A DNA stretch of 64,000 nt, taken from positions 124,001 through 188,000 of the forward strand of contig NZ_JAQGLB010000008.1 in the NCBI RefSeq assembly GCF_027853965.1. The letters are read 5' to 3'. The notes under the pieces were generated by a model, which was given only the letters and a program-made list of their open reading frames with translations, was not told the DNA's origin and did not search any database. This DNA comes from Saccharopolyspora indica (GTDB taxonomy: Bacteria; Actinomycetota; Actinomycetes; Mycobacteriales; Pseudonocardiaceae). The position numbers were made by a program, and so were the translations under genes. This document shows, one piece after another, positions 43,771 through 53,133 of the stretch (position 1 is the stretch's first letter; every line of letters begins with the position of its first letter).

Positions 43771-45228
43771 ATGGGATTTGGGGATTGGGTCGGAGACCGG
43801 ATCAGCGACGTCGGGAACACCATCCACGACGCCGGAGCGGGTGTCTTCGGGTACGACACCGTGGCCCAGAAAGAGGCCAAGGAGCGTGCTCAGCAGGCGA
43901 CGCAGGACGGTCAGAACGAGCGGGATGAGCTGGCGCAGCGCAACCAGGCGCTGCAGGACGGTGTCGTCGGGTACGACCCGCCTGGAATTTCCCAGTGCGT
44001 GAACTGGTCCGGATTCAGCCATGCCGACATCTACCGGACGAACCAGGACACGATCAACGAGGGCGACGTCGGCAAGACCGCGGACGCCTGGGTGGAACTG
44101 GGCAAGGCACTCCGCGAACGTGGTCCGCAGTTCGACTCCAAGCTGAAGGAGATCATCAGCGGCGGTTGGCAGGGAGAGGCCGCTGAGCAGGCCAAGACGC
44201 TCGGCGAACCGGTCAAGAACTGGATGGAAGGCAGTGGCAACGCCTTCGAGATGACCGGTAACAACCTGAAGACCGTGGGTTCGGCGGCAGGCCAGGTCAA
44301 GACCTCGGTACCGGAGCCGGAGGGGCACAGCTGGGGGCGGACGGCAGCCTCGACGATCGCGCTCGGCCCGCTCGGCGGCGGTGGTGACGCGCTCGCGCAG
44401 ATGAAGGAGCGCGAAGAGGCCGAGAAGGCCGCCCAGGAGACCATGGGGCGCGTCTACAGCCCGACGTTCACCAACGTCGACGCCCAGATGCCGGCCTTTC
44501 AGACGCCCGAGGGCAAGGTCGTCACCCCGCCCCCACCGCCCCCGCAGCCGCCCACTGACTGGGGTCGTGGCGGTCCAGGCGACGGCGGTGGGATCGGTGG
44601 CGGCCCCGGTGGCGGTGGCGGCGGCGGTCTGCCTGGTGGCGGTGGTCCCGGCGGCGGCTATCCGGGCGGCGGTCTGCCTGGTGGCGGTGGCCCCGGCGGC
44701 GGTTACCCGGGCGGTGGCGGTCCCGGTGGTTTGCCCGGTGGCGGCTACCCCGGCGGCGGTGGCCCCGGTGGCTACAACCCGCCGTCCGGAACGGGCAGTG
44801 CTTGGGCCGATCCGCCCCAGGTTCCCGGAATCGGTGGCCCTGGCGGCGGTCTCCCCGGTGGTGGCGGTCCGGGTGGCGGCATGCCCGGCGGCGGGCCCGG
44901 AGCGGGTGGCGCCGGCATGGTCGGCGGTATGGCCGGTGGCCTCGGTGCCGGTGCGGCCGGGGCCGGGATGGCCGCTGGTGGCCGAGCCGGAGCTGGTGGC
45001 CTCGGTGCCGGAGGAGCTGCCGGAGCGGGCGCCGGAGCTGGTGCCGGTGCGGCCGGAGCCCGAGGTGCCGGTGGCGGTCGCGGCATGATGGGCGGCATGG
45101 GTGGTGCTGGTCAACGCGGCCAAGGCGGCGAGGACGACGAGCACGAGCGCCCCTCCTGGCTCGAAGAGCAGGAGGACATCTGGATGAACGACATGCCGAA
45201 GACCGCGCCTCCGGTTCTGGGCGAGTAA
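43771..45228 (+). CDS. PPE-like/WxG type VII secretion protein with long Gly-rich region
   Basis: Protein of 485 residues. The N-terminal about 220 residues are helical and include WVELGKALRERGPQFDSKL and GGWQGEAAEQA, a WxG-type turn as in ESX-secreted helical hairpins. Residues about 250-450 are Pro/Gly/Ala low-complexity repeats. The C-terminus (RPSWLEEQEDIWMND through APPVLGE) resembles the end of EspB/PPE-like proteins of Pseudonocardiaceae. GGGGGAG precedes the ATG. It probably is exported with help of the downstream EspG-like chaperone. Confidence 0.78.
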   Translation: MGFGDWVGDRISDVGNTIHDAGAGVFGYDTVAQKEAKERAQQATQDGQNERDELAQRNQALQDGVVGYDPPGISQCVNWSGFSHADIYRTNQDTINEGDVGKTADAWVELGKALRERGPQFDSKLKEIISGGWQGEAAEQAKTLGEPVKNWMEGSGNAFEMTGNNLKTVGSAAGQVKTSVPEPEGHSWGRTAASTIALGPLGGGGDALAQMKEREEAEKAAQETMGRVYSPTFTNVDAQMPAFQTPEGKVVTPPPPPPQPPTDWGRGGPGDGGGIGGGPGGGGGGGLPGGGGPGGGYPGGGLPGGGGPGGGYPGGGGPGGLPGGGYPGGGGPGGYNPPSGTGSAWADPPQVPGIGGPGGGLPGGGGPGGGMPGGGPGAGGAGMVGGMAGGLGAGAAGAGMAAGGRAGAGGLGAGGAAGAGAGAGAGAAGARGAGGGRGMMGGMGGAGQRGQGGEDDEHERPSWLEEQEDIWMNDMPKTAPPVLGE

Positions 45229-45242
45229 CAGCACGTCAGGAT

Positions 45243-45282
45243 GTGGTCCGGTGGTGGCTCGCCCGAGCCACCACCGGACCAC
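45243..45282 (+). terminator. Strong hairpin between the PPE-like and espG-like genes
   Basis: A perfect 19-bp stem (GTGGTCCGGTGGTGGCTCG and complement) with a minimal loop begins 15 bp after the stop codon. It should reduce read-through into the espG-like gene, which has its own GGGAGGA ribosome site. Confidence 0.75.
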
Positions 45283-45305
45283 GATCAATTGGGAGGAACA
45301 GAACG

Positions 45306-46124
45306 GTGAGCGTGTTGGGTCGCTGGCAGTTGCTGCCGGTTCATCTCGACGTCGTCCTCAAGTACCTGAAGATCGACGCGCTGACGCTCCCGCTGAACAG
45401 CCGCTCCTTCGGGCGCACCACCGAGCAGCTCGGCCGGATCGCCCAGGCGGAGATGGAGCGCATGGCAGCTGCGGGGGTTCTCGTCAACGACGAGATCCAG
45501 CCGAACCTGGCCGACGCCCTCAAGCTGCTCGCCCACCCGTTCCTGTGGGTGGACTCGCTCTGGTTCCCGCAGGTGGGGGAGGACCACTGCTGGCGAACGG
45601 TCGCGGCGGTGACGGAGGGGAACCGGGTGGTGCTCGGGGTGCAGTCCCCGAGCGAGGACCCCGCCCACGGCGGGATGCTGACCGTCGAGGTGCACGAAGG
45701 CGTTCCGCTGCCGCAGGTGCTGTTGCCGACGCTTCCGCCCGCGCCGCCGGGCAATCGCGGTCCGGCACGGGTGCCGGCCAGCTCGTTCCGCCCGGACCAG
45801 CCGGACGAGGACCCGCAGGGCAGCTACATGCAGACCGCGACGCAGCAGCGCGGCAGCAGCGGTGATCGCGAGTTCGACCTGTACCAGGCGATCGGCCGGA
45901 CGCAGCACGTCCGGTTGGGGCAGATCGCGGCGAACCTCCGCGACCAGTACGGCCGGACGAAGCGCTCGTCGATCGTCAAGTGGTTCGACAACGTCGAGCC
46001 CGATGGTCGTTACCTCGACCACAACGTGCGCGGCAACACCGGAGAGCAGATCTACATGCTCACCCCCGCCGATGCGCGCACGATCGGGGCGGAGATCGAC
46101 CGGATGATCGCGCAGGTGCGCTGA
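45306..46124 (+). CDS. EspG-family type VII secretion chaperone
   Basis: Protein of 272 residues of the EspG type, cytoplasmic chaperones that bind PPE-like substrates. The N-terminal LPVHLDVVLKYLKIDALTLPL and FGRTTEQLG region, the central beta strands, and the late GRTQHVRLGQIAANLRD with EIYM-like ending (EQIYMLTPADARTI) fit the family. GTG 45306 follows GGGAGGA. It lies directly after its likely client; no ESX core genes are present in the window. Confidence 0.8.
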   Translation: MSVLGRWQLLPVHLDVVLKYLKIDALTLPLNSRSFGRTTEQLGRIAQAEMERMAAAGVLVNDEIQPNLADALKLLAHPFLWVDSLWFPQVGEDHCWRTVAAVTEGNRVVLGVQSPSEDPAHGGMLTVEVHEGVPLPQVLLPTLPPAPPGNRGPARVPASSFRPDQPDEDPQGSYMQTATQQRGSSGDREFDLYQAIGRTQHVRLGQIAANLRDQYGRTKRSSIVKWFDNVEPDGRYLDHNVRGNTGEQIYMLTPADARTIGAEIDRMIAQVR

Positions 46125-46204
46125 AGCGCTCTGCGCACGGGTGATTCCGAAGCGTGGTGAAGGGGGCACGCGCCGCTGTGCGCGCCGCACGTAGGCTGCA
46201 TGGC

Positions 46205-47524
46205 ATGGTCGAACCCCAGCTGCATCGCGTTACGTTGCCCAACGGGCTGCGCGTGGTGCTGGCACCGGACTCGGCAGCGGGCCAAGCGTCAGGGCAGGCT
46301 CCTGTGGTCGGTGTCAGCGTGCACTACGACGTGGGCTTCCGTTCCGAACCGGAGGGGCGCACCGGTTTCGCGCACCTCTTCGAGCACCTGATGTTCCAGG
46401 GCAGCGAGAGCCTGGAGAAGCTCGCGCACTTCCGCCACGTGCAGGGTTCCGGCGGCACCTTCAACGGTTCGACGCACCAGGACTACACCGACTACTACCA
46501 GGTGCTGCCCTCGGCCGCGCTGGAGCGGGCGCTGTTCCTCGAAGCGGACCGGATGCGGGCGCCGAAGATCACCGAGGAGAACCTGCGCAACCAGGTGGAC
46601 GTGGTCAAGGAGGAGATCCGGCTCAACGTCCTCAACCGGCCCTACGGCGGGTTCCCGTGGATCCTGCTGCCCCCGGTGCTGTACTCGACCTTCGCCAACG
46701 CGCACAACGGCTACGGCGACTTCACCGACCTGGAGCAGGCGACGGTCGACGACTGCGCCGCCTTCTTCGACACCTACTACGCGCCCGGCAACGCGGTGCT
46801 CACCGTGGCCGGGGACATCGACGTCGAGCGCACCACCGAGCTGGTGCACAAGCACTTCGGCGACGTCCCGGCCCGCGAGGTCGCGCCGCGGCCGTCGTTC
46901 GGCGAGCCGTTCCCGGCCGGTGAGCTGCGCGGCAAGCAGGTCGACCCGCACGCGCCGCTGCCCGCGGTGGCCCTCGGCTACCGGCTGCCCGACCCGGTCG
47001 GCGAGCTGGACGCCTACCTGGCCGACGTGGTGCTGGCCGCGATCCTGAGCGACGGCGACGCCTCCCGGCTGCAGCAGCGCCTGCTGCACCAGGACTCGCT
47101 GGTCGTCGACGTGCACGCCGGTTGCGGTCTGATGGGCGCGCCGCTGGACGCCCGCGACCCCGACACCTTCACCATCACCGCGATCCACACCCCGGAGGTC
47201 GGGCTGGACCGGGTGGTCGGCGCGATCGACGACGAGCTGGAGAAGCTGGCCACCGACGGCCCGAGCGCCGACGAGCTGTCCCGGGTCACCGCCCGCTGGG
47301 CCGCCAGCCTCTACCGGGAGCACGACCGGGTGATCTCCCGGACCCTCGACCTGGGCAGCGCCGAGCTGCTGCACGGCCGGGCGGAGCTGATCTCCGAGCT
47401 GCCGAAGCGGATCGGCGAGGTCAGCGCCGAGGACGTCGCCGCGGCGGCGAAGGCGCTGCGGTCCGATGCCCGCGCGGTCCTGGAGATCGAACCCGCTGGC
47501 GACGAGCACGGAGGCGCGGCATGA
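46205..47524 (+). CDS. M16-family zinc peptidase, catalytic subunit
   Basis: Pitrilysin/MPP-type peptidase of 439 residues. The inverted zinc motif HxxEH is present as HLFEH in GFAHLFEHLMFQG, with the downstream glutamate in NQVDVVKEEIRLN. ATG 46205 follows TAGGCT by 7 nt (leaderless), and the N-terminus there (MVEPQLHRVTLPNGLRVVLAP) is the normal start of the family. It is followed by a non-catalytic partner gene, an arrangement typical of two-subunit M16 enzymes. Confidence 0.87.
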   Translation: MVEPQLHRVTLPNGLRVVLAPDSAAGQASGQAPVVGVSVHYDVGFRSEPEGRTGFAHLFEHLMFQGSESLEKLAHFRHVQGSGGTFNGSTHQDYTDYYQVLPSAALERALFLEADRMRAPKITEENLRNQVDVVKEEIRLNVLNRPYGGFPWILLPPVLYSTFANAHNGYGDFTDLEQATVDDCAAFFDTYYAPGNAVLTVAGDIDVERTTELVHKHFGDVPAREVAPRPSFGEPFPAGELRGKQVDPHAPLPAVALGYRLPDPVGELDAYLADVVLAAILSDGDASRLQQRLLHQDSLVVDVHAGCGLMGAPLDARDPDTFTITAIHTPEVGLDRVVGAIDDELEKLATDGPSADELSRVTARWAASLYREHDRVISRTLDLGSAELLHGRAELISELPKRIGEVSAEDVAAAAKALRSDARAVLEIEPAGDEHGGAA

Positions 47525-47667
47525 CACCCCCTGTGTCAACTCCAGCCCTGCTCAACCGCACCTCAGGGGACTGCGACGCAACCCAGCCACGAGAAACCGC
47601 CACACCGCAAGATCACTCCCGAACGCAACCACCACTGAAAATCGCGGAGAGGCGGTACAGGGCATGA
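47521..47667 (+). other. Inserted segment with 48-codon frame between the two M16 genes
   Basis: A 48-codon frame starts at ATG 47521 inside the stop codon of the first M16 gene (ATGA) and ends at TGA 47667, overlapping the ATG of the second (ATGA again). The segment is C/A-rich, less G+C-rich than its surroundings, and encodes a polar, proline/threonine-rich peptide with no recognisable domain. The 8-mer GGCATGAC stands at both junctions, so it looks like an insertion of about 143 bp between genes that were once directly coupled. Confidence 0.5.
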
Positions 47668-49031
47668 CCCGCGCAACGCACCGCAGCGCCGAGGAGATCG
47701 GCCGCACCGAGCTGGGCCCGCGGCCGCTGCCGCCGCTCGGCGAGCCCCGCACCGGCCGGCTCCCCGCCACCGCGGACACCGTGCTGAGCAACGGGCTGCG
47801 CGTGATCGCCGCCCGCCACGGCGTGGTGCCGATGGTCGAGCTGCGCCTGCGGATCCCGTTCGCCGGCGACGACCCCAAGCACCCGGCGCGCGCCGAGGTG
47901 CTGGCCGAGACGCTGCTGACCGGCACCGAGCGCCGCAGCCGCGTGCAGATGGACACCGACCTGGCCGCCGTCGGCGGCGACCTGAACGCGGTCGTCGACC
48001 CGGAGCGGCTCAGCGTCTACGGCAACGCGCTGGCCACCGGCCTCGACACGCTGCTCGACGTGCTCGCCGACGCGCTGACCGGGGCTGCCTACCTGGACGA
48101 GGAGATCACCGGGGAACGCGGTCGCCTGGTCGAGCGGATCGCCGTCGCGCGTTCGCAGCCGCGGGTGATCGCCCGGGAGGAGCTGCAGCGCCACCGCTAC
48201 GGCGACCACCCGTTCGTCCGCGAGGTGCCGGCGGCCGAGGACGTCGCCGCCGTCACCGCGGAGGAGGTCCGCGCCCTGCACCCCGAGGCGGTGCTGCCGC
48301 GCGGTTCGGTGCTGGTGCTCGTGGGCGACATCGATCCGGAGCAGACGGTCGCGACGGTCGAGCGGATCCTGGGCGGCTGGCAGTCCGAGCGCAGCGCCAC
48401 CGCGCTGCCGTCCTTGCCGGTGGTGCAGGGCGGCGACGTGAAGCTGGTGCACCGGCCGGGCGCGGTCCAGTCGCAGCTGCGGCTCTCCGCGCAGGCGCTG
48501 CCGCGCACCGACCCGCAGTACCCGGCGCTGCAGATCGCGAACCTCACCTTCGGCGGCTACTTCTCCTCGCGGCTGGTGGAGAACATCCGCGAGGACAAGG
48601 GCTACACCTACGGCGCGCACTCCTCGTTCGAGTTCACCCCGGGCAACGGCACGCTGCTGGTGGACGCCGACACGGCCAGCGAGGTGACCGCGGCCGCGCT
48701 GCTGGAGACCCGCTACGAGCTGGCCAGGCTGGCGCTGGTGCCGCCGACCGAGTCCGAGGTCGAGTCCGCCCGCCAGTACGCCATCGGCGGCCTGCTCACC
48801 TCCACCGCCTCGCAGTCCGGGATGGCCTCCACGCTCGTCGCGCTGGCGGTGGCAGGGCTGGCGCAGGAATGGCTGGTGGAGCACCCGGAGCGGCTGCGCG
48901 AGGTGACCGTCGAGCAGGTGGCCGAGGCGGCGAAGCGGCTGGCCCCGACCGCCTTCACCGGTGTGGTCGTCGGTGACGCGGACGTGCTGGCCGACCAGTT
49001 GCGGCTGCTCGGTGGTGTGGTGCTGCCGTGA
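47664..49031 (+). CDS. M16-family peptidase, non-catalytic partner subunit
   Basis: M16-fold protein of 455 residues. The position of the HxxEH zinc motif is occupied by HPARAEVLAETLLTG, so metal ligands are missing. The substrate-binding element DKGYTYGAHSSFEF is kept, as in the regulatory subunits of two-chain M16 peptidases. It should form a heterodimer with the upstream protein. ATG 47664 overlaps the end of the small intervening frame. Confidence 0.87.
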   Translation: MTRATHRSAEEIGRTELGPRPLPPLGEPRTGRLPATADTVLSNGLRVIAARHGVVPMVELRLRIPFAGDDPKHPARAEVLAETLLTGTERRSRVQMDTDLAAVGGDLNAVVDPERLSVYGNALATGLDTLLDVLADALTGAAYLDEEITGERGRLVERIAVARSQPRVIAREELQRHRYGDHPFVREVPAAEDVAAVTAEEVRALHPEAVLPRGSVLVLVGDIDPEQTVATVERILGGWQSERSATALPSLPVVQGGDVKLVHRPGAVQSQLRLSAQALPRTDPQYPALQIANLTFGGYFSSRLVENIREDKGYTYGAHSSFEFTPGNGTLLVDADTASEVTAAALLETRYELARLALVPPTESEVESARQYAIGGLLTSTASQSGMASTLVALAVAGLAQEWLVEHPERLREVTVEQVAEAAKRLAPTAFTGVVVGDADVLADQLRLLGGVVLP

Positions 49032-49056
49032 TTCGGTTACTCGGTGAGGCGGGCGA

Positions 49057-49980
49057 ATGACCTCCGATGTGTTCGCTGGAACGGGTTTCCAGCTGGATTC
49101 CGCGCCGCTGCTGTCCCGGTCGACCGTGGACCGGCGGGAGCAGCTGCGGGACGCCGCCGACGGCGGGGCGGCCCTGTGGGCGACCGGGAAGGTGTTGCTG
49201 GTCGACGCCAAGGGCCGCACCCGGATCGACACCGGTTCGGGTCTGGTGGCCCACCCGGCCAGCGATTTCGGCGAGCGCCCCGCGCCCGGAGCGGTGCTGC
49301 TCGGCCTCGAGGACGAGATCAGCTACTGGGCGCTGCGCAGCGATCACGACGGTGCGCAGGAGGGCTGGCTCGACCTCCGCAACGGCGGTGGGCTGCTCAA
49401 CGACACCGACGCGGGGCTGTTCACCACCGCGGTCGGCCTGCTCAGCTGGCACGACAACGCCCGCTACTGCGCGGTGTGCGGCGCGGCCACGACGCGCGTG
49501 CGCGCCGGGTGGGCGCGGCGCTGCACGGGGTGCGACCGCGAGGAGTACCCGCGGACCGACCCCGCCGTGATCTGCCTCGTGCACGACGGCGGGGACCAGG
49601 TGCTGCTGGCCCGCCAGCCGAACTGGCCGCCGGAGCGGTACTCGGTGCTGGCCGGGTTCGTCGAGGTCGGCGAGTCGCTGGAGGCCTGCGTCGCGCGCGA
49701 GATCGCGGAGGAAGTGGGGGTGGACGTCGCCGACGTCCGCTACCTGGGCAGCCAGCCGTGGCCGTTCCCGCGCTCGCTGATGCTGGGCTTCGCGGCGACC
49801 GCGGACCCCTCGGCGCCGCTGGTCCCGGCCGACGGCGAGATCGAGGACGCCCGCTGGGTGCACCGGGACACGGTGCGGGCCGCGCTGGAGTCGGACGGAG
49901 CCGTCGACGGCGTCCGCCTGCCCCCAGGCGTCTCCATCGCCTACCGCATGATCCGCGGCTGGGCGACCTGGCAGAGCTGA
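49057..49980 (+). CDS. nudC: NudC-type NAD(+) diphosphatase
   Basis: NADH pyrophosphatase of 307 residues. A zinc ribbon (CAVCG and CTGC pairs) lies before the NUDIX domain, whose box begins GFVEVGESLEACV, and the family-specific SQPWPFPRS motif follows. It hydrolyses NAD(H) and can remove NAD caps from RNA in other bacteria. The position before uvrD2 matches Rv3199c. Confidence 0.92.
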   Translation: MTSDVFAGTGFQLDSAPLLSRSTVDRREQLRDAADGGAALWATGKVLLVDAKGRTRIDTGSGLVAHPASDFGERPAPGAVLLGLEDEISYWALRSDHDGAQEGWLDLRNGGGLLNDTDAGLFTTAVGLLSWHDNARYCAVCGAATTRVRAGWARRCTGCDREEYPRTDPAVICLVHDGGDQVLLARQPNWPPERYSVLAGFVEVGESLEACVAREIAEEVGVDVADVRYLGSQPWPFPRSLMLGFAATADPSAPLVPADGEIEDARWVHRDTVRAALESDGAVDGVRLPPGVSIAYRMIRGWATWQS

Positions 49981-49985
49981 CCTGA

Positions 49986-50015
49986 GGGGCCGGTCGGACC
50001 CACCCGGCCGGCCCC
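49986..50015 (+). terminator. Terminator hairpin after nudC
   Basis: GGGGCCGGTCGG pairs with CCGGCCGGCCCC (one G-T pair) around a 6-nt loop, five bases past the stop codon. Confidence 0.65.
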
Positions 50016-50135
50016 GTCAGGCGGCCTTCTCGCCTCGAACGTGCGTTCTGGTCATCCCTGCGGGGTGGCCGACACGCGGGGCCGTGTCCGGGGTGTGGGC
50101 CCGATCGGGGGAGCGGGTCTGCGAGGATGCCGGGC

Positions 50136-52223
50136 ATGGCCGAACAACCGCGACTCCTGGAAGGTCTCGATCCGGAGCAGCGGCAGGCGGTCATCGCACC
50201 ACGCGGGCCCGTGTGCGTCCTCGCCGGTGCGGGCACCGGCAAGACCCGGACCATCACCCACCGCATCGCCTACCTCGTGCAGCGCGGGCTCGTCGCACCG
50301 CAGCAGGTCCTCGCGGTCACCTTCACCGCCCGCGCGGCGGGGGAGATGCGCACCCGGTTGCGCGGGCTGGACGCGGCCGGTGTGCAGGCCCAGACCTTCC
50401 ACGCCGCGGCGTTCCGGCAGCTGCGCTACTTCTGGCCGCGGGTGCACGAGACGCACATGTGGCAGCTGACGGACAACAAGTTCCGGCTGGTGATGCAGGC
50501 CGCGAACAAGGTCGGGCTGTCCACCGAGAAGGAGGACGTCCGCGATGTGGCCGGCGAGATCGAGTGGGCCAAGTCCTCGCTGATCGGCCCGGAGCAGTAC
50601 CCGGCCGCGGCCGCCGCTGCCGGTCGCGACGTCCCGGTGCTGCCCGAGCAGCTGAGCAAGGCCTTCGCGGCCTACGAGCAGATCAAGAACCGCGCGCAGG
50701 CCCTCGACTTCGACGACCTGCTGCTGCACATCGCGGCGATCCTGGAGGACAGCCCCGAGATCGCCGAGGAGTTCCGCAGCCGCTACCGGTCGTTCGTGGT
50801 GGACGAGTACCAGGACGTGAACCCGCTGCAGCAGCGCGTGCTCGACGCCTGGGTGGGCAACCGCGACGACCTCACCGTGGTGGGCGATGCGAACCAGACG
50901 ATCTACTCCTTCGCGGGCGCCTCGCCGAAGTGGCTGATCGCGTTCCCGCGGCGCTTCCCGGAGGCCACCGTGGTCCGGCTGGAGCGCGACTACCGCAGCA
51001 CCCCGCAGGTGGTGTCGCTGGCGAACCAGGTCATCAGCGCCGCTCGGGAGCGCCCGGCCGGAACCCGGTTGAAGCTGGTCGGCCAGCGCCCGGACGGCCC
51101 GCGCCCGGACTTCGCCGAGTACGACGACGAGACCGACGAGGCGGAAGCCGTCGCGCGCAAGATCGCCCAGCTGGCCAAGCGCGGCGTGGCGCTCTCGGAG
51201 ATCGCGGTGCTGTTCCGGGTCAACGCCCAGTCGGAGGTCTACGAGAAGGCGCTGGCCGACGCCGAGATCCCGTACCAGGTGCGCGGCGGGGAGCGCTTCT
51301 TCGCGCGGGCCGAGGTGCGGCAGGCGATGGTCACGCTGCGGACGGCCGTCGCCCGCGACGACGGCGCGCAGGACCTGCCGGGCACCGTCCGCGATGTGCT
51401 GCGCGAGGTCGGCCTGACCGATGAGCCGCCGGCCGGTGGCTCGGCCCGCGAGCGCTGGGAGTCGCTGATCGCGCTGGTGGAGCTCGCCGAGGAGCTCGCG
51501 GCCACCGTGCCCGACGCGGACCTGGCCCGCTACGTCGCGGAGCTGGACGCGCGCGCCGAGTCCCAGCACCCGCCGACGGTCGAGGGGGTGACCCTGGCCT
51601 CGCTGCACGCGGCGAAGGGCTTGGAGTGGGACGCGGTGTTCCTGGTCGGGCTGGTCGAGGGAACGCTGCCGATCCAGCACGCCGACACCGACGCGGCCGT
51701 AGAGGAGGAACGCCGCCTGCTCTACGTCGGGGTCACCCGGGCCCGCGAGCACCTGAGCCTGTCGTGGGCGTTGGCGCGCGCTGGTGGGCGGCGCTTCCGC
51801 AGGCGCAGCCGCTTCCTGTACAGCCTGGTCCCGGACGAGCACCCGGCCGCGCTGCCCGGCCGCGGGAAGCAGCGCGAGCAGCTCTCCCGGCTGGCGAAAC
51901 CGGCCAAGCCGCGCTGCCGCATCTGCAACGCCCCGCTGGCGGGCACGATGGACATCAAGCTGGGCCGCTGCGCGGACTGCCCCTCCGATGTGGACGAGGA
52001 CCTGCTGTCCCAGCTGAAGGCGTGGCGCAGCGAGCGGGCCCGCCAGCTGAAGGTGCCCGCCTACGTGGTGTTCACCGATGCGACGCTGACCGCGATCGCC
52101 GAGCAGCGACCGCTGGACGAGGGAGCCCTGGTGGGCATCTCCGGGATCGGCGCGTCCAAGGTGCAGAAGTTCGGTTCGGACGTGCTCGCGCTGATCCAGG
52201 GCGAGCGTCCCGGCTCGCGGTAA
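50136..52223 (+). CDS. uvrD2: UvrD2-like DNA helicase
   Basis: Superfamily 1A helicase of 695 residues. Motifs: GAGTGKT (31-37), [56 protein letters not shown]. The C-terminal four-cysteine motif (CRIC and CADC) and the HRDC domain at the end are the marks of UvrD2 rather than UvrD1. ATG 50136 is chosen over ATG 50127 because GAGGAT ends 7 nt before it. It precedes whiB7, as in mycobacteria. Confidence 0.92.
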   Translation: MAEQPRLLEGLDPEQRQAVIAPRGPVCVLAGAGTGKTRTITHRIAYLVQRGLVAPQQVLAVTFTARAAGEMRTRLRGLDAAGVQAQTFHAAAFRQLRYFWPRVHETHMWQLTDNKFRLVMQAANKVGLSTEKEDVRDVAGEIEWAKSSLIGPEQYPAAAAAAGRDVPVLPEQLSKAFAAYEQIKNRAQALDFDDLLLHIAAILEDSPEIAEEFRSRYRSFVVDEYQDVNPLQQRVLDAWVGNRDDLTVVGDANQTIYSFAGASPKWLIAFPRRFPEATVVRLERDYRSTPQVVSLANQVISAARERPAGTRLKLVGQRPDGPRPDFAEYDDETDEAEAVARKIAQLAKRGVALSEIAVLFRVNAQSEVYEKALADAEIPYQVRGGERFFARAEVRQAMVTLRTAVARDDGAQDLPGTVRDVLREVGLTDEPPAGGSARERWESLIALVELAEELAATVPDADLARYVAELDARAESQHPPTVEGVTLASLHAAKGLEWDAVFLVGLVEGTLPIQHADTDAAVEEERRLLYVGVTRAREHLSLSWALARAGGRRFRRRSRFLYSLVPDEHPAALPGRGKQREQLSRLAKPAKPRCRICNAPLAGTMDIKLGRCADCPSDVDEDLLSQLKAWRSERARQLKVPAYVVFTDATLTAIAEQRPLDEGALVGISGIGASKVQKFGSDVLALIQGERPGSR

Positions 52224-52266
52224 AACCCCAGGTAGCGAAGGTTTTCAAGGTTCCGGGCGGAATCTT

Positions 52267-52307
52267 TGAAAAATAAGTTGCGACCGGCACGGCGGTGCCA
52301 ATAACCT
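52267..52307 (+). promoter_or_regulatory. whiB7 promoter with A/T-rich WhiB7 recognition element
   Basis: TTGCGA (52278-52283) and TAACCT (52302-52307) are 18 nt apart. Immediately upstream of the -35 lies TGAAAAATAAG, the A/T-rich element through which WhiB7 (via its AT-hook) activates its own promoter in relatives. The leader to whiB7 would be about 380 nt. Confidence 0.75.
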
Positions 52308-52370
52308 GCAAGAGCGCGAGTCGTGGTCGGCAGGATCACGATCTGGAGCCCGGAGAAGGGGGTGGCATTG

Positions 52371-52577
52371 GTGTCGACGAATCTGATCTTCCGCACCCCG
52401 AGCCCCCTCATGGCTTGGGCCATCGCGCTGTTCCGTACCACTTTTGCGTCTTCGCCGGCTGTCGTGCACGCCGGTTATGGCCGAAAGTTCCAGCCGCGTT
52501 GGTTCCGTGCGCTCCCAGTGGGCGCGGAGACCCCACGTCGGTCCGTTTGTCGGCGAATCCCTGATCAACTGATCTAG
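52371..52577 (+). CDS. whiB7 leader reading frame (uORF, 68 codons)
   Basis: A frame starting at GTG 52371 behind AAGGGGG begins VSTNLIFRTPSPLMAWAIALF and ends 22 bp before a terminator hairpin in the whiB7 leader. Upstream frames in whiB7/wblC leaders sense ribosome stalling by antibiotics and decide between termination and read-through. The peptide is basic and not otherwise recognisable. Confidence 0.65.
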   Translation: MSTNLIFRTPSPLMAWAIALFRTTFASSPAVVHAGYGRKFQPRWFRALPVGAETPRRSVCRRIPDQLI

Positions 52578-52599
52578 GGGCGCCTCTCAGGCTTGCCAC

Positions 52600-52635
52600 A
52601 GGCCGCGGACCAGCGAATGGGTCCGCGGCCTTTTT
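52600..52635 (+). terminator. Intrinsic terminator (attenuator) in the whiB7 leader
   Basis: GGCCGCGGACC (52601-52611) pairs with GGTCCGCGGCC (52620-52630) around an 8-nt loop and is followed by TTTTT, one of the few classic U-tract terminators in the window. It lies between the uORF stop and whiB7, so full transcription of whiB7 needs antitermination. Confidence 0.85.
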
Positions 52636-52694
52636 GGCGTCGCCGAAATCCCACATCCACAACCTGTTACCGATCGACTACAGGAGGACGTCGC

Positions 52695-53072
52695 ATGTTG
52701 ACGGCGAGTGTGCCGATAACCAATTCGGGCACCGACTTGCAGCCAGCTGCTGACACCGTCGCCGGGCTGCTCGACAGCTCGACCAGCCTGGACGACAAGC
52801 TGCCCTGCCGCCAGGACCCGGACCTCTGGTTCGCCGAGAGCCCCCGGGAGCTGGACCAGGCCAAGACCTTGTGCGCCGAGTGCCCGATCCGGGCCGAGTG
52901 CCTGGCCGGGGCGCTGTCCCGCGCCGAGCCGTGGGGCGTCTGGGGCGGCGAGATCTTCGAGCGCGGTGAGGTGGTCGCCCGCAAGCGGCCGCGTGGCCGC
53001 CCGCGCAAGCACCCGCTGCCGGCGGACCAGCCGTCGGCGACCCCGAGCCGCCGGCAGGAGCAGGCGGCGTAA
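52695..53072 (+). CDS. whiB7: WhiB7 transcriptional regulator
   Basis: Wbl-family iron-sulfur regulator of 125 residues. Four cysteines (38, 60, 63, 69) bind a [4Fe-4S] cluster, GVWGG (81-85) is the sigma-contact turn, and the AT-hook RGRPRK (100-105) identifies WhiB7. It activates intrinsic antibiotic-resistance genes together with SigA-type holoenzyme. AGGAGG precedes ATG 52695. The leader uORF and terminator indicate control by translational stress. Confidence 0.95.
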   Translation: MLTASVPITNSGTDLQPAADTVAGLLDSSTSLDDKLPCRQDPDLWFAESPRELDQAKTLCAECPIRAECLAGALSRAEPWGVWGGEIFERGEVVARKRPRGRPRKHPLPADQPSATPSRRQEQAA

Positions 53073-53133
53073 CGCCGAACGCGCACCACCGATCCCGTGC
53101 TCCGGCACGCACCAGACGAACGAGGTAGGAGAC

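Noticed and set aside
44570-45110. Gly-rich tandem-like repeats as a DNA repeat or CRISPR
   Set aside because: The repetition follows codons for Gly/Pro/Ala in the PPE-like protein and has no regular repeat-spacer structure.
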